Shown here one piece after another: positions 34,602 to 46,490 of a DNA stretch of 64,000 nucleotides. Below the pieces are notes generated by a model that saw only the letters and a list, made by a program, of their open reading frames with translations, was not told the DNA's origin and did no database searches. Each line of letters opens with the position of its first letter. The first letter of the stretch is position 1. The translations under genes and the position numbers were made by a program. Source of the DNA: Notospermus geniculatus (Eukaryota; Nemertea; Pilidiophora; Heteronemertea; Lineidae); contig NMRB01000895.1 in assembly GCA_002633025.1 (NCBI GenBank), forward strand, positions 192,803 to 256,802, given 5' to 3'.

Positions 34602-36350
34602 GTGGCAGCAGTAAATCCATCTTTGATCCAATCCCTTCCACTGACAAAAAGGCGGTCGCAGATTCAAGGTCAGCAAATGCAAGTCCAGATCTCCGTGACA
34701 GTGATCAAGGTAAGGGTCAAGGTCATTTATAAAAATGGCTGCCATTATTCTATTGCATTGTAGTTTGCTAAAAAACTTAGGTTTTAGGTCCTTAGTTGCT
34801 TCCTATTTCGTCTTCCACGATCTCTTTGTATTTGAAAAACTGTCCATTGATGTAACTTCCTTGTTATCTGTGCTGTAATCAGCAAAAAATGTGTGGTAAA
34901 CTGGAAAGATATCTTTGGTACAATCAGATATGGATTGGAACAATTCATGTTTGGTGTGAACTGCATTGATTGCAATTTTGTCTAGATGCATAATGTAAGC
35001 GACTTCTGCTTACACTAAAAAATGGCGGGCTTAGGTAAGCCCGGGTCTACGAAGTCCGGACATCGTAAGCCAGGATGTGCATGATGAGTGGGTCTATCTA
35101 TATCAAGTCCAGACTTGACCTGGACTACGGCTATAAAAGAGCACTAATAACCTATCTCTCCTTGCACAAGCCAAAGCAACTTGGACGCTCTCTGTTTTCA
35201 ATGGACAACATCCACTCACTGAGAAGGATAGTCTCACCAATGCTCCTCCAGTCTTGTGCGAATCATAGTCACCTCAGGTCCTGCTCATCAATCAGGAGGC
35301 CCAGACTGTCATATCTCTAATCTGACTTCTGAAAATATGGCCGCAGAAATCTGACAAAGATCTCCCTAAATCATCTCCAAACCCTTTGTTTATATTCCGA
35401 ACAGATAGGGGGCTAAGGAGCTCATGATTAACCCTTTGAGCTATGAGAAACTGCTAGAAATATATCGGTAATTTGGAACTTAAAGGAGTTGCTGTACGTG
35501 GTATCCAGCAGTGGATCCAGGATTCTGGTAAGGGGGGGGCACAGAAGGCCACAGGCAGACCGATGAAGGCGAGCGCCGAAAGTGCAAAGCCACAGCGGGA
35601 GGGGGGGGGGTCTCCCCCAGAAAAGTTTGAAATCTAGAAGGCCGTTGGCATAATTTCCCACCATCTAAGGGACAAATTACAAGGCAAGTCTGCGACACTT
35701 TGAAAAAGGGCAGTTTTTCTAACGTTGGTCACCAAAAAACAGGGGGGCTGACGGGCCGGGTTTGGCCCCCCTGAGTGGATCCGTGCCTGGTATCCAAGGT
35801 TTTGATGGAAAGGATGTGCATTTGCATGTAAAATTCTGCTGCCTTGAACAAAATCCTCTGCAATCATAGGAGGATGCTCTTTCAGAGCTTTCCAGCGAGT
35901 CAATTTGCCAGTATTGATTTCCTCAGAATATACTCTGTACTTACACTACAAACGAAGTCCGGATTTCTCCTGCTTACACTACGAAATAGGCGGGTGTAAA
36001 CAAGCCCGGGGCAATGAAGTCTGGACTTCCTCAGCTCGGATAACATGAGTGGCTCTAGCTGAAGTCCGGACTTGAGCCGGACTTCTACTTCAGGTGTAAG
36101 TACAATTATATTAGTTCTAGACCCGGCAACAGATGGTGTTGCAATAATTACATGTGTTATACATTGAGTGACCTGCGGACGTGACCTTCTAATTCACCTG
36201 CAATCGCTGGGTTTTGTACTCATTGGATTTGTAGTTTAAGTGCTCTGATGGAGAAACCCGGACTTCTTCTGAGTCCGGACCAAAAGAAACCCGGACTTCT
36301 TGTTCAGGTGTAACTACGGCTATATAGATTCCTTCAAGATTATCAGTCAG
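34602..36350. repeat. Intronic duplication, unit 2, with an exon 3'-end copy
   Basis: 34602-34707 copies the last 35 codons of the exon with two amino-acid changes (L to I, H to R) and keeps the donor GTAAGG. There is no upstream acceptor, because the unit begins at the N. 35155-35930 matches 33645-34600. Its own extra sequence (34975-35150, 35940-36325) is rich in AAGTCCGGACTT words. Confidence 0.9.
35515..35790. mobile_element. hAT-like MITE, unit 2
   Basis: Same element as 34010-34280 with longer G runs and small deletions; ends at GAGTGGATCCGTGCC. Confidence 0.7.
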
Positions 36351-36377
36351 TGCTGTTGTGTCTGGAGCCAGTGCATC

Positions 36378-36766
36378 ATATGAGCGGTTATAACCGCAAA
36401 GAAAGACGTTACAAAATATGTTATAGTCATATTCTCTAGTCATTGTGATGATCTCTAGTCGTAGCTAAGAAAGACGTAAGGTGGCGCCTATCATTCGTAA
36501 CACTTCACTATAATAATGTATGAAGGGTCGTCTCCGAATTTCACAAATTTTCAACCCCAACCAGGGTCTTCCTCTGGCACTTTGTAGTCGAGCTACCAGA
36601 AGTGAAATGAGCTGACACTTAATAACACTTCGGGTGTCGTCATCATTCTTCTTGTGGACGACTACAGCGCCATCTTATGTCTTTCTTAGCTACGACTAGA
36701 GATCACCACAATGACTAGAGAATATGACTACAACATCTTTATTTTGTAACGTCTTTATTTGCGGTT
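36378..36766. mobile_element. Foldback family X, with another foldback fragment inside
   Basis: It starts TATGAGCGGTTATAACCGC and ends ATTTGCGGTT, with the usual CTACGACTAGAGATCA arms. 36525-36610 carries part of the AGTCGTCTCCGAATTTC family (see 24900). Confidence 0.8.
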
Positions 36767-37399
36767 CCCTCACCGAAATCCAGTATGAAAACTGATATAA
36801 AACCAGTACTGATCCATGAACCGCCCATAGCATCAGTTCTCAATGTGAATAAATAAACCGGGTGGACTCTTCCTTTGACGTGAGATTGATAACTACCACA
36901 GGTTTTGACTTGACGACAGTTTATCATGGGTGACTGGTTTGTCAAAACTGACCACTCAGAATGTGTGATATGCGATCCTCTCAACTTCCTCAGCTTATCA
37001 ATCTTTCATTTATTAGTTCTGTCAGATCTTCGGGGTATCCTTGGCTCTGATGACATCTTCTGGCTGAGCGGAACAGAAAACATGATATTTGTCACAGAGT
37101 TTTGTCCTTTATTGCTCACATATTTTGACAGTATCATTTGCTGACTATTTGGCAATGTATTGGTTGGCTATGGAGCCGCTTGGAGCGCTAGCTGCGACCA
37201 TATTATGGACCCCTATTTTCACACCAGTTTTGAAGCTATTTTTAGACGTCAAATCAGCTTTCCTTGACGTTTACGGCCTTATTTTGCGGTATTTTAACGT
37301 CATATTGCATCTGGAGATAGTGCCACTAGCTTTCGACCTGATTAGTTGAGCAGTGTACGAACAAACGTCAGCAAAGGTACAAATTTTGGCGATTTCTTG
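36767..37399. other. Non-coding stretch
   Basis: 37240-37310 has three ACGTCA/GACGTC words. No gene or clear element. Confidence 0.35.
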
Positions 37400-37632
37400 C
37401 CGAGGACTTGCCGAACGGTGGGGGGGGGGGCGTGGAATGGGCAAACCCCATTCCCTGAGTGCCAAAGGCCCGAAGCCCCGAAAATTTTGGGGTAAAAGTG
37501 CCGGAAACGTGATTTCCTGGCACCTGGGCGGGTCAAATTGAACTTTCTTTTTACCGAAAATCAGGGGTCTGATTATATGCCTCCGAAAATTTTTGCTGCT
37601 CGGCGGCTGAACGGGGGTTGGATCCGCCACTG
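37400..37632. mobile_element. hAT-like MITE
   Basis: Right end GGGGGTTGGATCCGCCACTG, G-run at the left side (37420-37430). Same broad family as 34010-34280. The left terminus is not clear. Confidence 0.65.
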
Positions 37633-38158
37633 TTCACTTTCCATGTTTCTGCACAAATGCACGTGGGGGTTCTACACTTGGGCTATTTTATCCCCAGGTT
37701 TCAAGTTAGACTAGATTTCCTTTGCTTTCTTTTCACACAAAACTAAACAATACCCAGCAATGATAAGCAGAAGATGTAAAATTTAGGAAGTATATATCAT
37801 ATCACCATAGCCTTGGGGTAAATATCACTATCAGTCTAACATTTTGACCTATGTCAAACATTTCTCTTCTGTCTGTGCAACTTCTCAAAACTGGGCAGAT
37901 CACATCTTGACAGACGTTAAATATCTTGTAAATATTTACTAATTTTTGCTGCCATTTCTGTCACCAGTCCTGCCAGGTTGGAAAATTGATTACCTTTTCT
38001 TGGAGTGGTGAATTTGGATGATTGTAACTGATTTGTTTGATGGGGTGTGATCAAGTTTAGGCTTTTCATTCAGGAATTAATAAACAGAATATCCTGATCA
38101 CTGATGATTATCAATGATTTTAGGAGAAACGTTTCATTTTGCGCTCAACTTTCAGCAG
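37633..38158. other. Non-coding stretch, nothing recognised
   Basis: AT-rich, no repeats or exon signals seen. Confidence 0.4.
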
Positions 38159-38373
38159 CAGTGTTCTCCACAGGTTTTGGTCTAAGAGGGGCGGCAGTGG
38201 GCGTGGTGATTTTAGATGCTCTGCGATGCGTTTTCTGAGCATCTGAGATGCATAATTGAGCGATCTAAATCATAAATATTAGGGCGGATGAATTTTTAAG
38301 AGGGGCAGATTTTGCTGTCGGTATTTTAAAGAGGGGCGGGCCGCCTATTTTTTAACTGTTGTGGAGAACACTG
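38159..38373. mobile_element. 215-bp hAT-like MITE (CAGTGTTCTCCAC ends)
   Basis: CAGTGTTCTCCACAGGTTTT at the left; TTGTGGAGAACACTG at the right. The interior has GAGGGGCGG words. CAGCAG flanks both sides. A right-end fragment of the same family is at 44232-44280. Confidence 0.85.
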
Positions 38374-39239
38374 CAGCAGACATGAAAAGATTTGTGCATA
38401 ATGCCACGTGGTTCCCCAAGTCAATGCTCATGTTAAAGGGACAGTATTTCTAAAACTATGAATTTGGGACGAGCAAAATGGTACTCCTTACATTAGCCAA
38501 CCCAGTTTTGTTGCTGAATCAGGGAATATTGTCCACTTAATGAAAACTTTATATCTTGATGATGGCTGAGCTCAATATGGGAAGGCCTTCTTAACAGGAA
38601 GATACAAGTTTCGAGACCCTTACGAAAAAACTTCCAAAGACCCTCTTGAGAATGCTCGCTCCTTTGTAATATTATCCGATTACCTTAATCAAACCCCTTT
38701 TTCTTCTGTTTGCTAATATCACCAGTTTGGCATCTGGACCAAGGTCACCAAGATTAGCAATATCCGATATTAGCGTCTTAGAACTGGACAACGTCCCTCA
38801 TGAACTTCTCTGAAACATAATTTATCGTTCTGTTGACGGCCTTTATGACAAAAAGAACAATTGGCCGTCTAAATTGCCATAACGCTGCGAAATATGACAA
38901 TGTGAATCAACGGTAACAATATCCCGGCCGGTAGTGCGATAGCCGGGCAATCCGTGGGTTGCGTATTGTCGCACAAGTAGTTATGGTCATCATATTCGGA
39001 CTAAATGATGTAAAGGTTTCATCAGACGTAATTACCCTTGGGTCTTGTCACAAAGGGACCAGCTTATGACAATATAATCTGGGATATTGGCGTGGACAAT
39101 GACAGTCTTGAGACAGGAGGTACTCCGGTAGAATTTATGGTCATCGATTATCGTCCTCTTGGTCTCTAAGCTTTGATATGTTATATATACGTGGTATGAT
39201 CACTTCGTCCTGGCGTATTTCAGAAAAGTAGCTTGCGTT
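38374..39239. other. Apparently unique non-coding sequence
   Basis: No repeat structure over about 850 bp, unusual in this window. Contains AT-rich factor-like words (TTATCCGATTACCTTAATC near 38667-38685). Possible regulatory DNA; no direct support. Confidence 0.3.
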
Positions 39240-39780
39240 AACCATTTCTATGCTGATTCCCAGCACATCGAGACAGTGCATATGACGCAGAATGCTTAAA
39301 GGTGCTTACAGGTCGACATTGCGTCGTGAAGCAACTCGACGGATCCATCGCAGATAAAAAAACCGACATTTCAGCGATTGAGAGGAACTCTGAGTAACTG
39401 GCAATACCTCGAACAGCAGGCACAGGTCGACGGATCTGAGTGGAACTGGAGAAAGTCGCCGAAAAGTAGAACATGGCCAACTCGAAGCAACTAGCGGATC
39501 CAGCAGTTGCTCGGAGACGCAAGTGAACTCAGGTCGACAAAATCGGCAACTGATCAGTCACTCCGAGTTGCTTCCATCGCCGCAAAGCTAGTTGCCGCGA
39601 GTTGCTTCAAGACGCAATGTCAACCTGCGTAGTGACGTCATGATGCCACTTCGTCAAGTGAAATTGCATAACAACGTATGTCTTGGCAATGACGTCGTCA
39701 TCCCAGCTACCTTTACTCAGCACTCTTCGTAATAACGACAAAATACAGCTGGCACAGAAATGGTTAAAGGGGAAAGGCAA
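39240..39780. mobile_element. R-family element with a palindromic insert
   Basis: Outer ends AACCATTTCTATGCTGA and GGCACAGAAATGGTTA. 39295-39622 inside is an inverted-repeat block (CAGGTCGACATTGCGTCGTG and its inverse) made of AGTTGC and CGACGG words, similar in style to 4431-4895. The other R copy is at 48138-48972. Confidence 0.65.
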
Positions 39781-39799
39781 ATATTTTCAGCATTTAGAA

Positions 39800-40065
39800 G
39801 GCCCGTAGCTGGCATAGGGACAGGGGGGGGCACAAGTGCCCCCCAGGCAAATTGTGCGAAATTTTTTTAAACAAAATCAAATGGGATAAAAAATTATCGT
39901 TCATGTCTGAGAGTGCAGGAAATTTTGACCTCAAATCGCATCTCAGAGGAGGTCCCGAGACCCCCGCAAAACCGGTCCCTTCGGCGCCAGAAGGCGAAGC
40001 CCATGTCCATTGAGCTCATCTGCTTAAAATCCCCCCAGCGGAAAAATGCTAGCTGCGGTCCTGAT
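39800..40065. mobile_element. Possible MITE (CCCGTAGCTGGCAT ends)
   Basis: GCCCGTAGCTGGCATAGGGA on the left and ATGCTAGCTGCGG on the right are inverted imperfectly. G-run and C-run ends as in hAT-like MITEs. Confidence 0.5.
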
Positions 40066-40667
40066 TTAGGGAACCTTTTGTGAACATTATTGAATTCTGA
40101 TGCTGAGGCCCTGATATGATTGCTATTTTGAAAATAAATGAATGCGCCACTGTCCTTTTAAGGATTCCGAAGACCATTTCATCTTCGAGGTGCAGTAAGC
40201 TAAACTCATCATAATCAGCACTCGAGAAAAGAACACTAGAAATCTTCAACAAATAGGCCTAGTACATATTATCCATAAACAATACCACCTGTACACATTT
40301 CTAGACGGTTTTGAGAAATGATTGTGTTAACGCGCTGGTGAAAAGCCGGCAGGAGGCAAGACTCCTGGCCGAGGACTCACGCTGTGAACATCAGACGCAG
40401 ATTTTTCACCTCATAGCGCAACTATTTTTATAATTTGCAGAAAGTTGTTGTTTTTCCGTGCAAAATTGGTAACATATGGAAAAATGGCTGCAATTTGTTG
40501 AGAAATGAAGGTGTGAGTTTTACAAGTGGTTGATGGTGTTAACCCATTATGATTGTGCAAAAAGTCATTGCAAGAGAAAAGTCATGAAAAGAGCTGCGTA
40601 GTGGCACTCTAGAAATAGAGGACTTGTCTCTCAGATTGTGTGATGTAATATGCCAATGGGTCTGACT
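40066..40667. other. Non-coding stretch, nothing recognised
   Basis: No exon, repeat or hairpin of note. Confidence 0.4.
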
Positions 40668-41137
40668 AAAACCCCTTTCACACCGGACCTCGTAGAGTTG
40701 AGTTGTGTAGCCTACCAAGTACGCTGAAATTAGGCTGCGTTACTCATGAAAAAAATGTTGCAATGCGCAGGATCGGCGTAGTCCCTGAACCCACAGTAAG
40801 CAAAAGTATGCAACACTACGCCCTTCCATACAGAACACGACGCTAGCCTCAAAGGATTTTTCGTCTGACTGTGTTAGGGTAGCGTACTATTGCTTCGGCA
40901 TGGCGTGCAGTATCGTAGTGTTGTGTTGACTTGTGTAAAAACGGCGTACTTTCTGCGTCCAGTGCTCTACGCCGGAAGTACGCGAAAAATTGAACATATG
41001 TTTAATTTTTTGCGTCCATCTCGCTTACCCCTTTGCGTCCCTCAGCGTATTGCCATAGGCCACCGTAAGCACAGCGTAAAGCTCGGTGTAGTCGATACGC
41101 CGCACTACGCAACTAGGCCCGGTGTGAAAGGGGCTTA
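40668..41137. mobile_element. Inverted-repeat element (CCCCTTTCACACCGG ends)
   Basis: AAACCCCTTTCACACCGGAC at the left; CCGGTGTGAAAGGGGCTTAA at the right. GCGTA/TACGC words throughout in both orientations. A left-end fragment is at 42531-42605. Confidence 0.88.
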
Positions 41138-42181
41138 AATCGTCAAATGACAGAGAAGGCAGATTGCTGGAGGTTCCTGTTTCCTCCTACACTGGATTAC
41201 ATCAATATTGTAATTGACACCAAGCTTTTGGTTCTTTATTTTCGATTTTACATCATAGAATGCATACCTTTTGTGACTTCGTTCTTTCCACTGCCCAATA
41301 TAGGCTATTATCAGAGCAAGTAGTAATATGCAGATTACCTTCGCCGGTCACGAAAAGGTTAATCAAAATAACAGCAGGTGTGATACATAATCAGTTTATT
41401 AAGGCAGAAATAATGGAGCAATTTCAGAAATATCTTAATTACAAAATTAAAGACCACTTGAAAAGCAGGTGAAAGGTATTCAAACTTGGAGCGTGATTCA
41501 TGTCTGCTTGGACGAATGGTATAATGCATTATACACTGCATCGATTGAACATCTCTTGGCCAAGTTATATTGAACCGTTGCACTGATTTTTATTGAATAT
41601 ACATTTCTTTGTAATCTAGACTTCCTCTTGTCAAAAATTCCGCTGGATTGAATTCTAAATATAAGTCGAACCCGGCTTTGAAAGGCCATATTTCACCAAG
41701 TGCTGTTAATCACTCAAAATTCTATCTAAATGATAATAATGTACCTTGGCGTTGAATTTCGGAGAAATTCGCCGCTGTTACTAATGTGGAAGCGTCAGCG
41801 GGACTGGCGTTCATTTCCCTGGCGAAGACAGACAGGTGGTGAAATTATACCCATGTTGATTTCAGAACGCAGTTTTGAGTTGAAAGATGCGGAGTGATGG
41901 TGAACAACTCAGAATCATTCCAATCTGTATCATATTCATCCGTTACAGGTTTGAGGTTTGAGTTGGAATCGACTCATCAGATATTTTCTGGATGAGCACT
42001 TCAGGTGTAATTATCTCTGAACTGATAAAACTGCACATCTTCTTTTACATCATGATAGAACTAACGCTGGTGAAGTGTGTTGCTCAAGGTCATCAACCAG
42101 GCCTTTAATTTCAATTACATGGCAGATTGGCCATAGAAGGCCTTGCGAATTTGTCATGTGCCCAAATTAGGTTCACCGTAA
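41138..42181. other. Non-coding stretch, nothing recognised
   Basis: No repeat family or exon signal identified. Confidence 0.4.
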
Positions 42182-42495
42182 CAGGGCTCACACTTGGGTC
42201 TAAAATTAGGGAGAAATGATGTCTCCCTCCTCAAAATTTTGGGATACTTCACTCTCAAGAGGGAGACTTCACATAAAGTTTGTGGACGACATATCGAACA
42301 AAGTTGTTTGATTTCAGCCTCTTTGCAAGAAATTAACACTTGATGATATTTTAGGGCATTTTGGGGTGGAGAAAATGCTTCAGAGGGGATCATATACCCC
42401 TAAAAAGAAAAAAAAATTTGGGGTGACTTTATGTCTCCCTAGGAATTATTTTGGGTGAAATTTTTGCCCCACATCGCCCCCAAATGTGAGCCCTG
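42182..42495. mobile_element. 314-bp MITE (CAGGGCTCACAYTTGGG ends)
   Basis: CAGGGCTCACACTTGGGTC at the left; CCCCAAATGTGAGCCCTG at the right. GGGAGACTTC and TCTCCCT words inside. hAT-like termini, but no clear 8-bp duplication. Confidence 0.85.
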
Positions 42496-42530
42496 CCATA
42501 ATTACCAAATATCAACCTTGTTTCACCCAA

Positions 42531-42605
42531 AGCCCCTTTCACACCGGACCTGCGTAGAGTTGCGTTGTGCGGTGTACCGGGTACCGAGTACGCCAAAATT
42601 AGGCT
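42531..42605. mobile_element. Left-end fragment of the CCCCTTTCACACCGG element
   Basis: Matches the first 75 bases of 40668-41137 and stops where a minus-strand tRNA-like SINE head starts. Confidence 0.8.
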
Positions 42606-42682
42606 GCGTAGCTGGGAATCGAACCCGGGACCCTCTGATCAGGAGTCCGTCTCGCTAACCAATACACCACGCCGCTCCCGAT
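42606..42682 (-). mobile_element. SINE head (tRNA-like part only)
   Basis: On the minus strand it carries GGAGCGGCGTGGTGTATTGG (box A) and GGGTCCCGGGTTCGATTCCC (box B), the same head as 50505. It lacks the SINE body. Confidence 0.75.
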
Positions 42683-43921
42683 GTGCTTCAAGATGTTCTT
42701 CACCTAAATTTTCAGTCAGCCCGCATCGTAGCCTTGTCTTCTTGCGAGAAACTTGGCATTACAACACAATCTTCGGCAGAATAATTCTCGCTCAAATATG
42801 ATAACCGCCATCGCACGTTATCTCGGCCCTTAATAGCCCGATCCTCACCCAGTCGGGAGATAACACGCACATTGTCTGATTCAGAAGACAGTGATCTTGG
42901 TTATTAATGTACGAATCCACTTTTCCTGACTCAGGTATGAGGTCCATGGGGCTACTTATACAACCCGTGGGACGATAATTTGACACACGGGGCAATACCA
43001 AAGTCAACTATACCTTCCCCTTAAAGGAAATATTTGACATAACTTAGCGATATGGCGATATTATTACATATGGGTCCCGCAGGAGGGCATAAAACCGCGG
43101 GGTTAATTTTCTCGCAGGCGTCGACTCACTTTGATGCGTTGATTAAGTTTATTGGAGGATGTGCCTTATTATTTGTGGAATATATAGGATGGTTTGGACC
43201 AGTCTTTGATCCGCAGACATTTGGCACTTGCCCTTTTGAAGACGATGATACATCGAGAACGAAATAACAAGACATCGTATGAGATCCTTGTATGCAATTT
43301 ATGAAATGATTGTTAAGGAGGCCCCTGGACAGTGGATGGGTAATTTCACGAGCGGGGGACTTTTTGATCTTGAGGAGATCAAAGTTTTCCAGCATTCGAT
43401 TGAGATTTAATGGCACCTGATGTATCATTTCATGTCACAATTGGTGAAAGTCTCATATCTGTGCTGTGACAATAAGCTTCTTGTCTTCGGAAATCGCATA
43501 GCGCAACTCCAGCTCTGTTTAAGAGCACAATTATCCTTTGCCGGTGACGGAGAAAATATGGGACATTTATTGGATTATTGCCTATGATATTATATCTTTT
43601 CTTCTGCGACCTTTGAGAAAAACATCCGAAGATTTTTCCATTGCATTTCTGGCGTTAAATTGGACTATTTTGGATATTTTGTTAGGCAAGAATGGCGCCA
43701 TTGGGATTGTTGATAGGCCTAATTATATCAAAATGATGTCTATCTCCAAATTTATTATTCAAGAATTCGAGATTATTTTACAGCTGTCTTGAAAAGTTCC
43801 TCACCTTGATGAGAGTGCAATTCCATGTCATACCCTCTAATGGAGTTATTCCAGTTGGCCCGCATTGGCTAAGAACTGATAGAAATTGCAGTAGATAGCA
43901 TAATGTAAAGTCAACTAAAGC
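42683..43921. other. Non-coding stretch
   Basis: Several open frames of 70-100 codons on both strands, none recognisable. No element ends seen. Confidence 0.35.
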
Positions 43922-44078
43922 CGGCCATACACGATCAATATTATTGCACAGTATGGGGCCCAAAATCGGGGCATGTGCTTCTGGCATCATGGTTGGAAGA
44001 AAGATTGGCAATACATCACCCATTTTGGTCCCCATATTGTGCAATAATATTGAACGTGTACGGGCGGCTTTACAGTAA
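43922..44078. mobile_element. Foldback family V, copy 1
   Basis: GCCATACACGATCAATATTATTGCAC at the left is inverted at the right (GTGCAATAATATTGAACGTG). About 155 bp. A second copy follows directly; a third is at 55268-55425. Confidence 0.88.
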
Positions 44079-44087
44079 AGTAAAACC

Positions 44088-44222
44088 GCCCATACTTGGT
44101 CAATATTATTGCACAACGTGGGGCCCAAAATAGGGGCATGATGGGTAAAAGAAAGATTGGCAATAATATTACCCATTTTGATCCTCGTATTGTGCAATAA
44201 TATTGTGCAATAGTATTGTGCA
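44088..44222. mobile_element. Foldback family V, copy 2
   Basis: CGCCCATACTTGGTCAATAT start, the inverse at the right expanded by small GTGCAATA repeats (44192-44230). Confidence 0.85.
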
Positions 44223-44231
44223 ATAATATTT

Positions 44232-44280
44232 TTATGAGGGGCGGGCCGCCGGTTTTTTAAACTGGTGTGGAGAACACTGG
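44232..44280. mobile_element. Right-end fragment of the CAGTGTTCTCCAC MITE
   Basis: GAGGGGCGGGCCGCC, then GTGTGGAGAACACTG; compare 38320-38373. Confidence 0.8.
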
Positions 44281-44909
44281 TATGTCAGAACCTATGAAAA
44301 ATCTAACTTGTAGAAATGCCAGGCAAATCAAGGTGATGATCCAATTGTAGGCCCTATGTGCTACGAAAGGGTTAAGGCCAAACGATGGCTAATGCTAGGT
44401 GGTGCAATCTTTTCTGCGGCAGAGAGAAACAACTTAAGCTGCAGCATTTTGAGAGAAGAGTACATGTATTAGAATATTTTGATGTATTAGAAATGACAGG
44501 TCAGGTCTGTTTTGCATTAGAATCACCACAGATAACTAAGAACTATGGAATCTAGATGTTTTATACAATTTCCCCTGAAAAACCAACCTATTTATGAAAA
44601 TGTCAATCATAATGTTAGAACTCAGCCTTGGGTGTTGGATATCTGTAAAATAAGCCCGCAACTGCACAAATAGATCTTGAAAATGTGATAAAAATGAAAG
44701 GAAATTGTACGAAATCTGGTTCTGTTTAATGCAGCTACTCGTTGGCGGATGGATTTAACTGGAGATGAAATATGTTGTGAAATCTGAACACCTCGTGTTT
44801 GTACGAAGTTTGCTTCTTATCTTTTTTTGCTGTCAATGCCTAGAGCAATATTTTTGCTATGGGCCTTCTCGTATTGTCATATGGAGGAACCAGTGCCGGA
44901 TCTACAAGC
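44281..44909. other. Non-coding stretch, nothing recognised
   Basis: AT-rich, no repeat or exon signal. Confidence 0.4.
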
Positions 44910-45219
44910 TTAAAGGTGCTCTAGTTCGAATTGTAAACATTACATTATGGTGTGCCACCTATTGTCAACTTCTGGTACTAACAAATCAGATAAAATCGAA
45001 TTAAATCTAGCCTTTCATAACTTTTTGTTTGTTTTTGAGTGTAATATCATAAATATATTTCAGTTACAAGAATATTTATCAAGATAGATATAAAAATAGA
45101 TAACATTAATGTTTTGGTATACACGGTGCTGCCACCTGTCTAAGGAAAAATAACTATTATAATCAACCATGTAAATAAACAAACCGTAATGTTTACAATT
45201 CGAACTAGAGCACCTTTAA
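44910..45219. mobile_element. TTAA-ended element with long inverted termini
   Basis: TTAAAGGTGCTCTAGTTCGA and onward for about 33 bases, inverted at the right end and closing with TTTAA. The interior has TGCCACCTATTGTC, also present in 59297-59543. TTAA ends suggest a piggyBac-like MITE. Confidence 0.9.
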
Positions 45220-45326
45220 CATCCATTGAAGTGTATGGGCGGTATAACCGCAAATAAAGACGTTACAAAATAAAGATGTTATTGTAGTCATTGTGATGAT
45301 CTCTAGTCGTAGTTGAGAAAGACGTA

Positions 45327-45603
45327 CAGTACGTTGCACAATTGACCTCCCTTCTGCGCCACGCACCATCCGCGTACCACATGCAGCATCATGCACGTAC
45401 CGTTCTCGTATCTCCGCGGACGTCACGCGCCGTCATGGGAGGCACGCAGTGAAGACGTAACGTCCTTTGCCCATGGTGCGCGGATGTCACGCAGAAGAGA
45501 CGCGTGACGTGCCCGTACCATATGCAGTGAACTAAAGCGTACTTTCCGTTCGACGTACGCGGAAGGTACGTGGATACAGGTAGGTCAATTGTACAACGTA
45601 CTG
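45327..45603. mobile_element. TA-flanked MITE (family Y), inserted in family X
   Basis: CAGTACGTTGCACAATTGAC to GTCAATTGTACAACGTACTG, 277 bp. Host sequence reads GACG-TA before and TA-AGGTGG after; other X copies read GACGTAAGGTGG, so the TA was duplicated on insertion. Confidence 0.95.
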
Positions 45604-45956
45604 TAAGGTGGCGCTGCAAAATAAAGATGTTTTAGTCATATTCTCTAGTCATTGTGGTGATCTCCAGTCGTAGCTAAGAAAGACGTAAGGTGGCGCTGCA
45701 GTTGTCACACGATCTTAAGTCGTAACTTAGAAAGACATAAGGTGGCGCTGTATCATTCGTAACACTTTGGCTGTTTTCGTCATTCTTTGTATGGGCGACT
45801 GCAGCGCCACCTTACGTCTTTCTTAGCTATGACTAAAGATCGTCATGACGACTAGAGAATATGACTACAACAACATCTTTATTTTGCAGCGCCATCTAAC
45901 GTCTTTCTTAGCTACGACTAGAGATCATCACAACGACTAGAGAATATGACTTGACC

Positions 45957-46195
45957 AGGGCCGGATCCAGGATTGACAGAAAAGGGGGGGGGGCGTAGCT
46001 TTACAGAGGGGTGAGCACCCAAAACGTGAAGCCCAAACGACAATTTTAAGTGCTTTTAGGTGCGTTTTCCTGGCATCTGAGAACAAAATACGCAAATTTT
46101 TATGTGATTAAATTTTTCTTGCTAAAAAAATCATTGCTTTGCCAAAAATAGGGGGGGGGGCATACGCCCCTTACGCCCCCTGTATCCGGCCCTGT
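45957..46195. mobile_element. hAT-like MITE (CAGGGCCGGATCC ends)
   Basis: CAGGGCCGGATCCAGGATTG at the left; TGTATCCGGCCCTG at the right; runs of G near both ends. TTGAC flanks both sides. Inserted in the right arm of the X element. Confidence 0.85.
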
Positions 46196-46205
46196 TGACT
46201 ACAAC

Positions 46206-46490
46206 CAGGGTTTCCGCTAGAGGTTGAAATGGGTAAAATTCCATACCCTTAAATTTTTCCAGGGTACGGATCCGTACCCTCAAAAATGTTGGGAAACCAT
46301 TTTTCAATGAAGTGATATCACCGGCACGGGGATTTTACACTTCACAATGCGCCTAAAATGGCGCCAAACATCGTTTAAAACCTTTTAAAAATCAACAACA
46401 AAAATGTAAAAAAAAATATTTTTCTTCAAAAAATTTTTTTCCAAAATTTTTTTTTGTCCGTACCCTCGTTTTTTTTCTGGTGGAAAGCCT
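46206..46490. mobile_element. Insert with CAGGGTTTCCGCTAG ends
   Basis: CAGGGTTTCCGCTAGAGG at the left and CTGGTGGAAAGCCTG at the right are imperfect inverted ends. ACAAC flanks both sides, where other X copies read a single CTACAACAACGTC. The interior has GTACCCT words. Confidence 0.7.

Noticed and set aside
34602-34707. Second copy of the Q-rich exon's end as a real alternative exon
   Set aside because: There is no acceptor because the copy starts at an N. A haplotype join explains it better.
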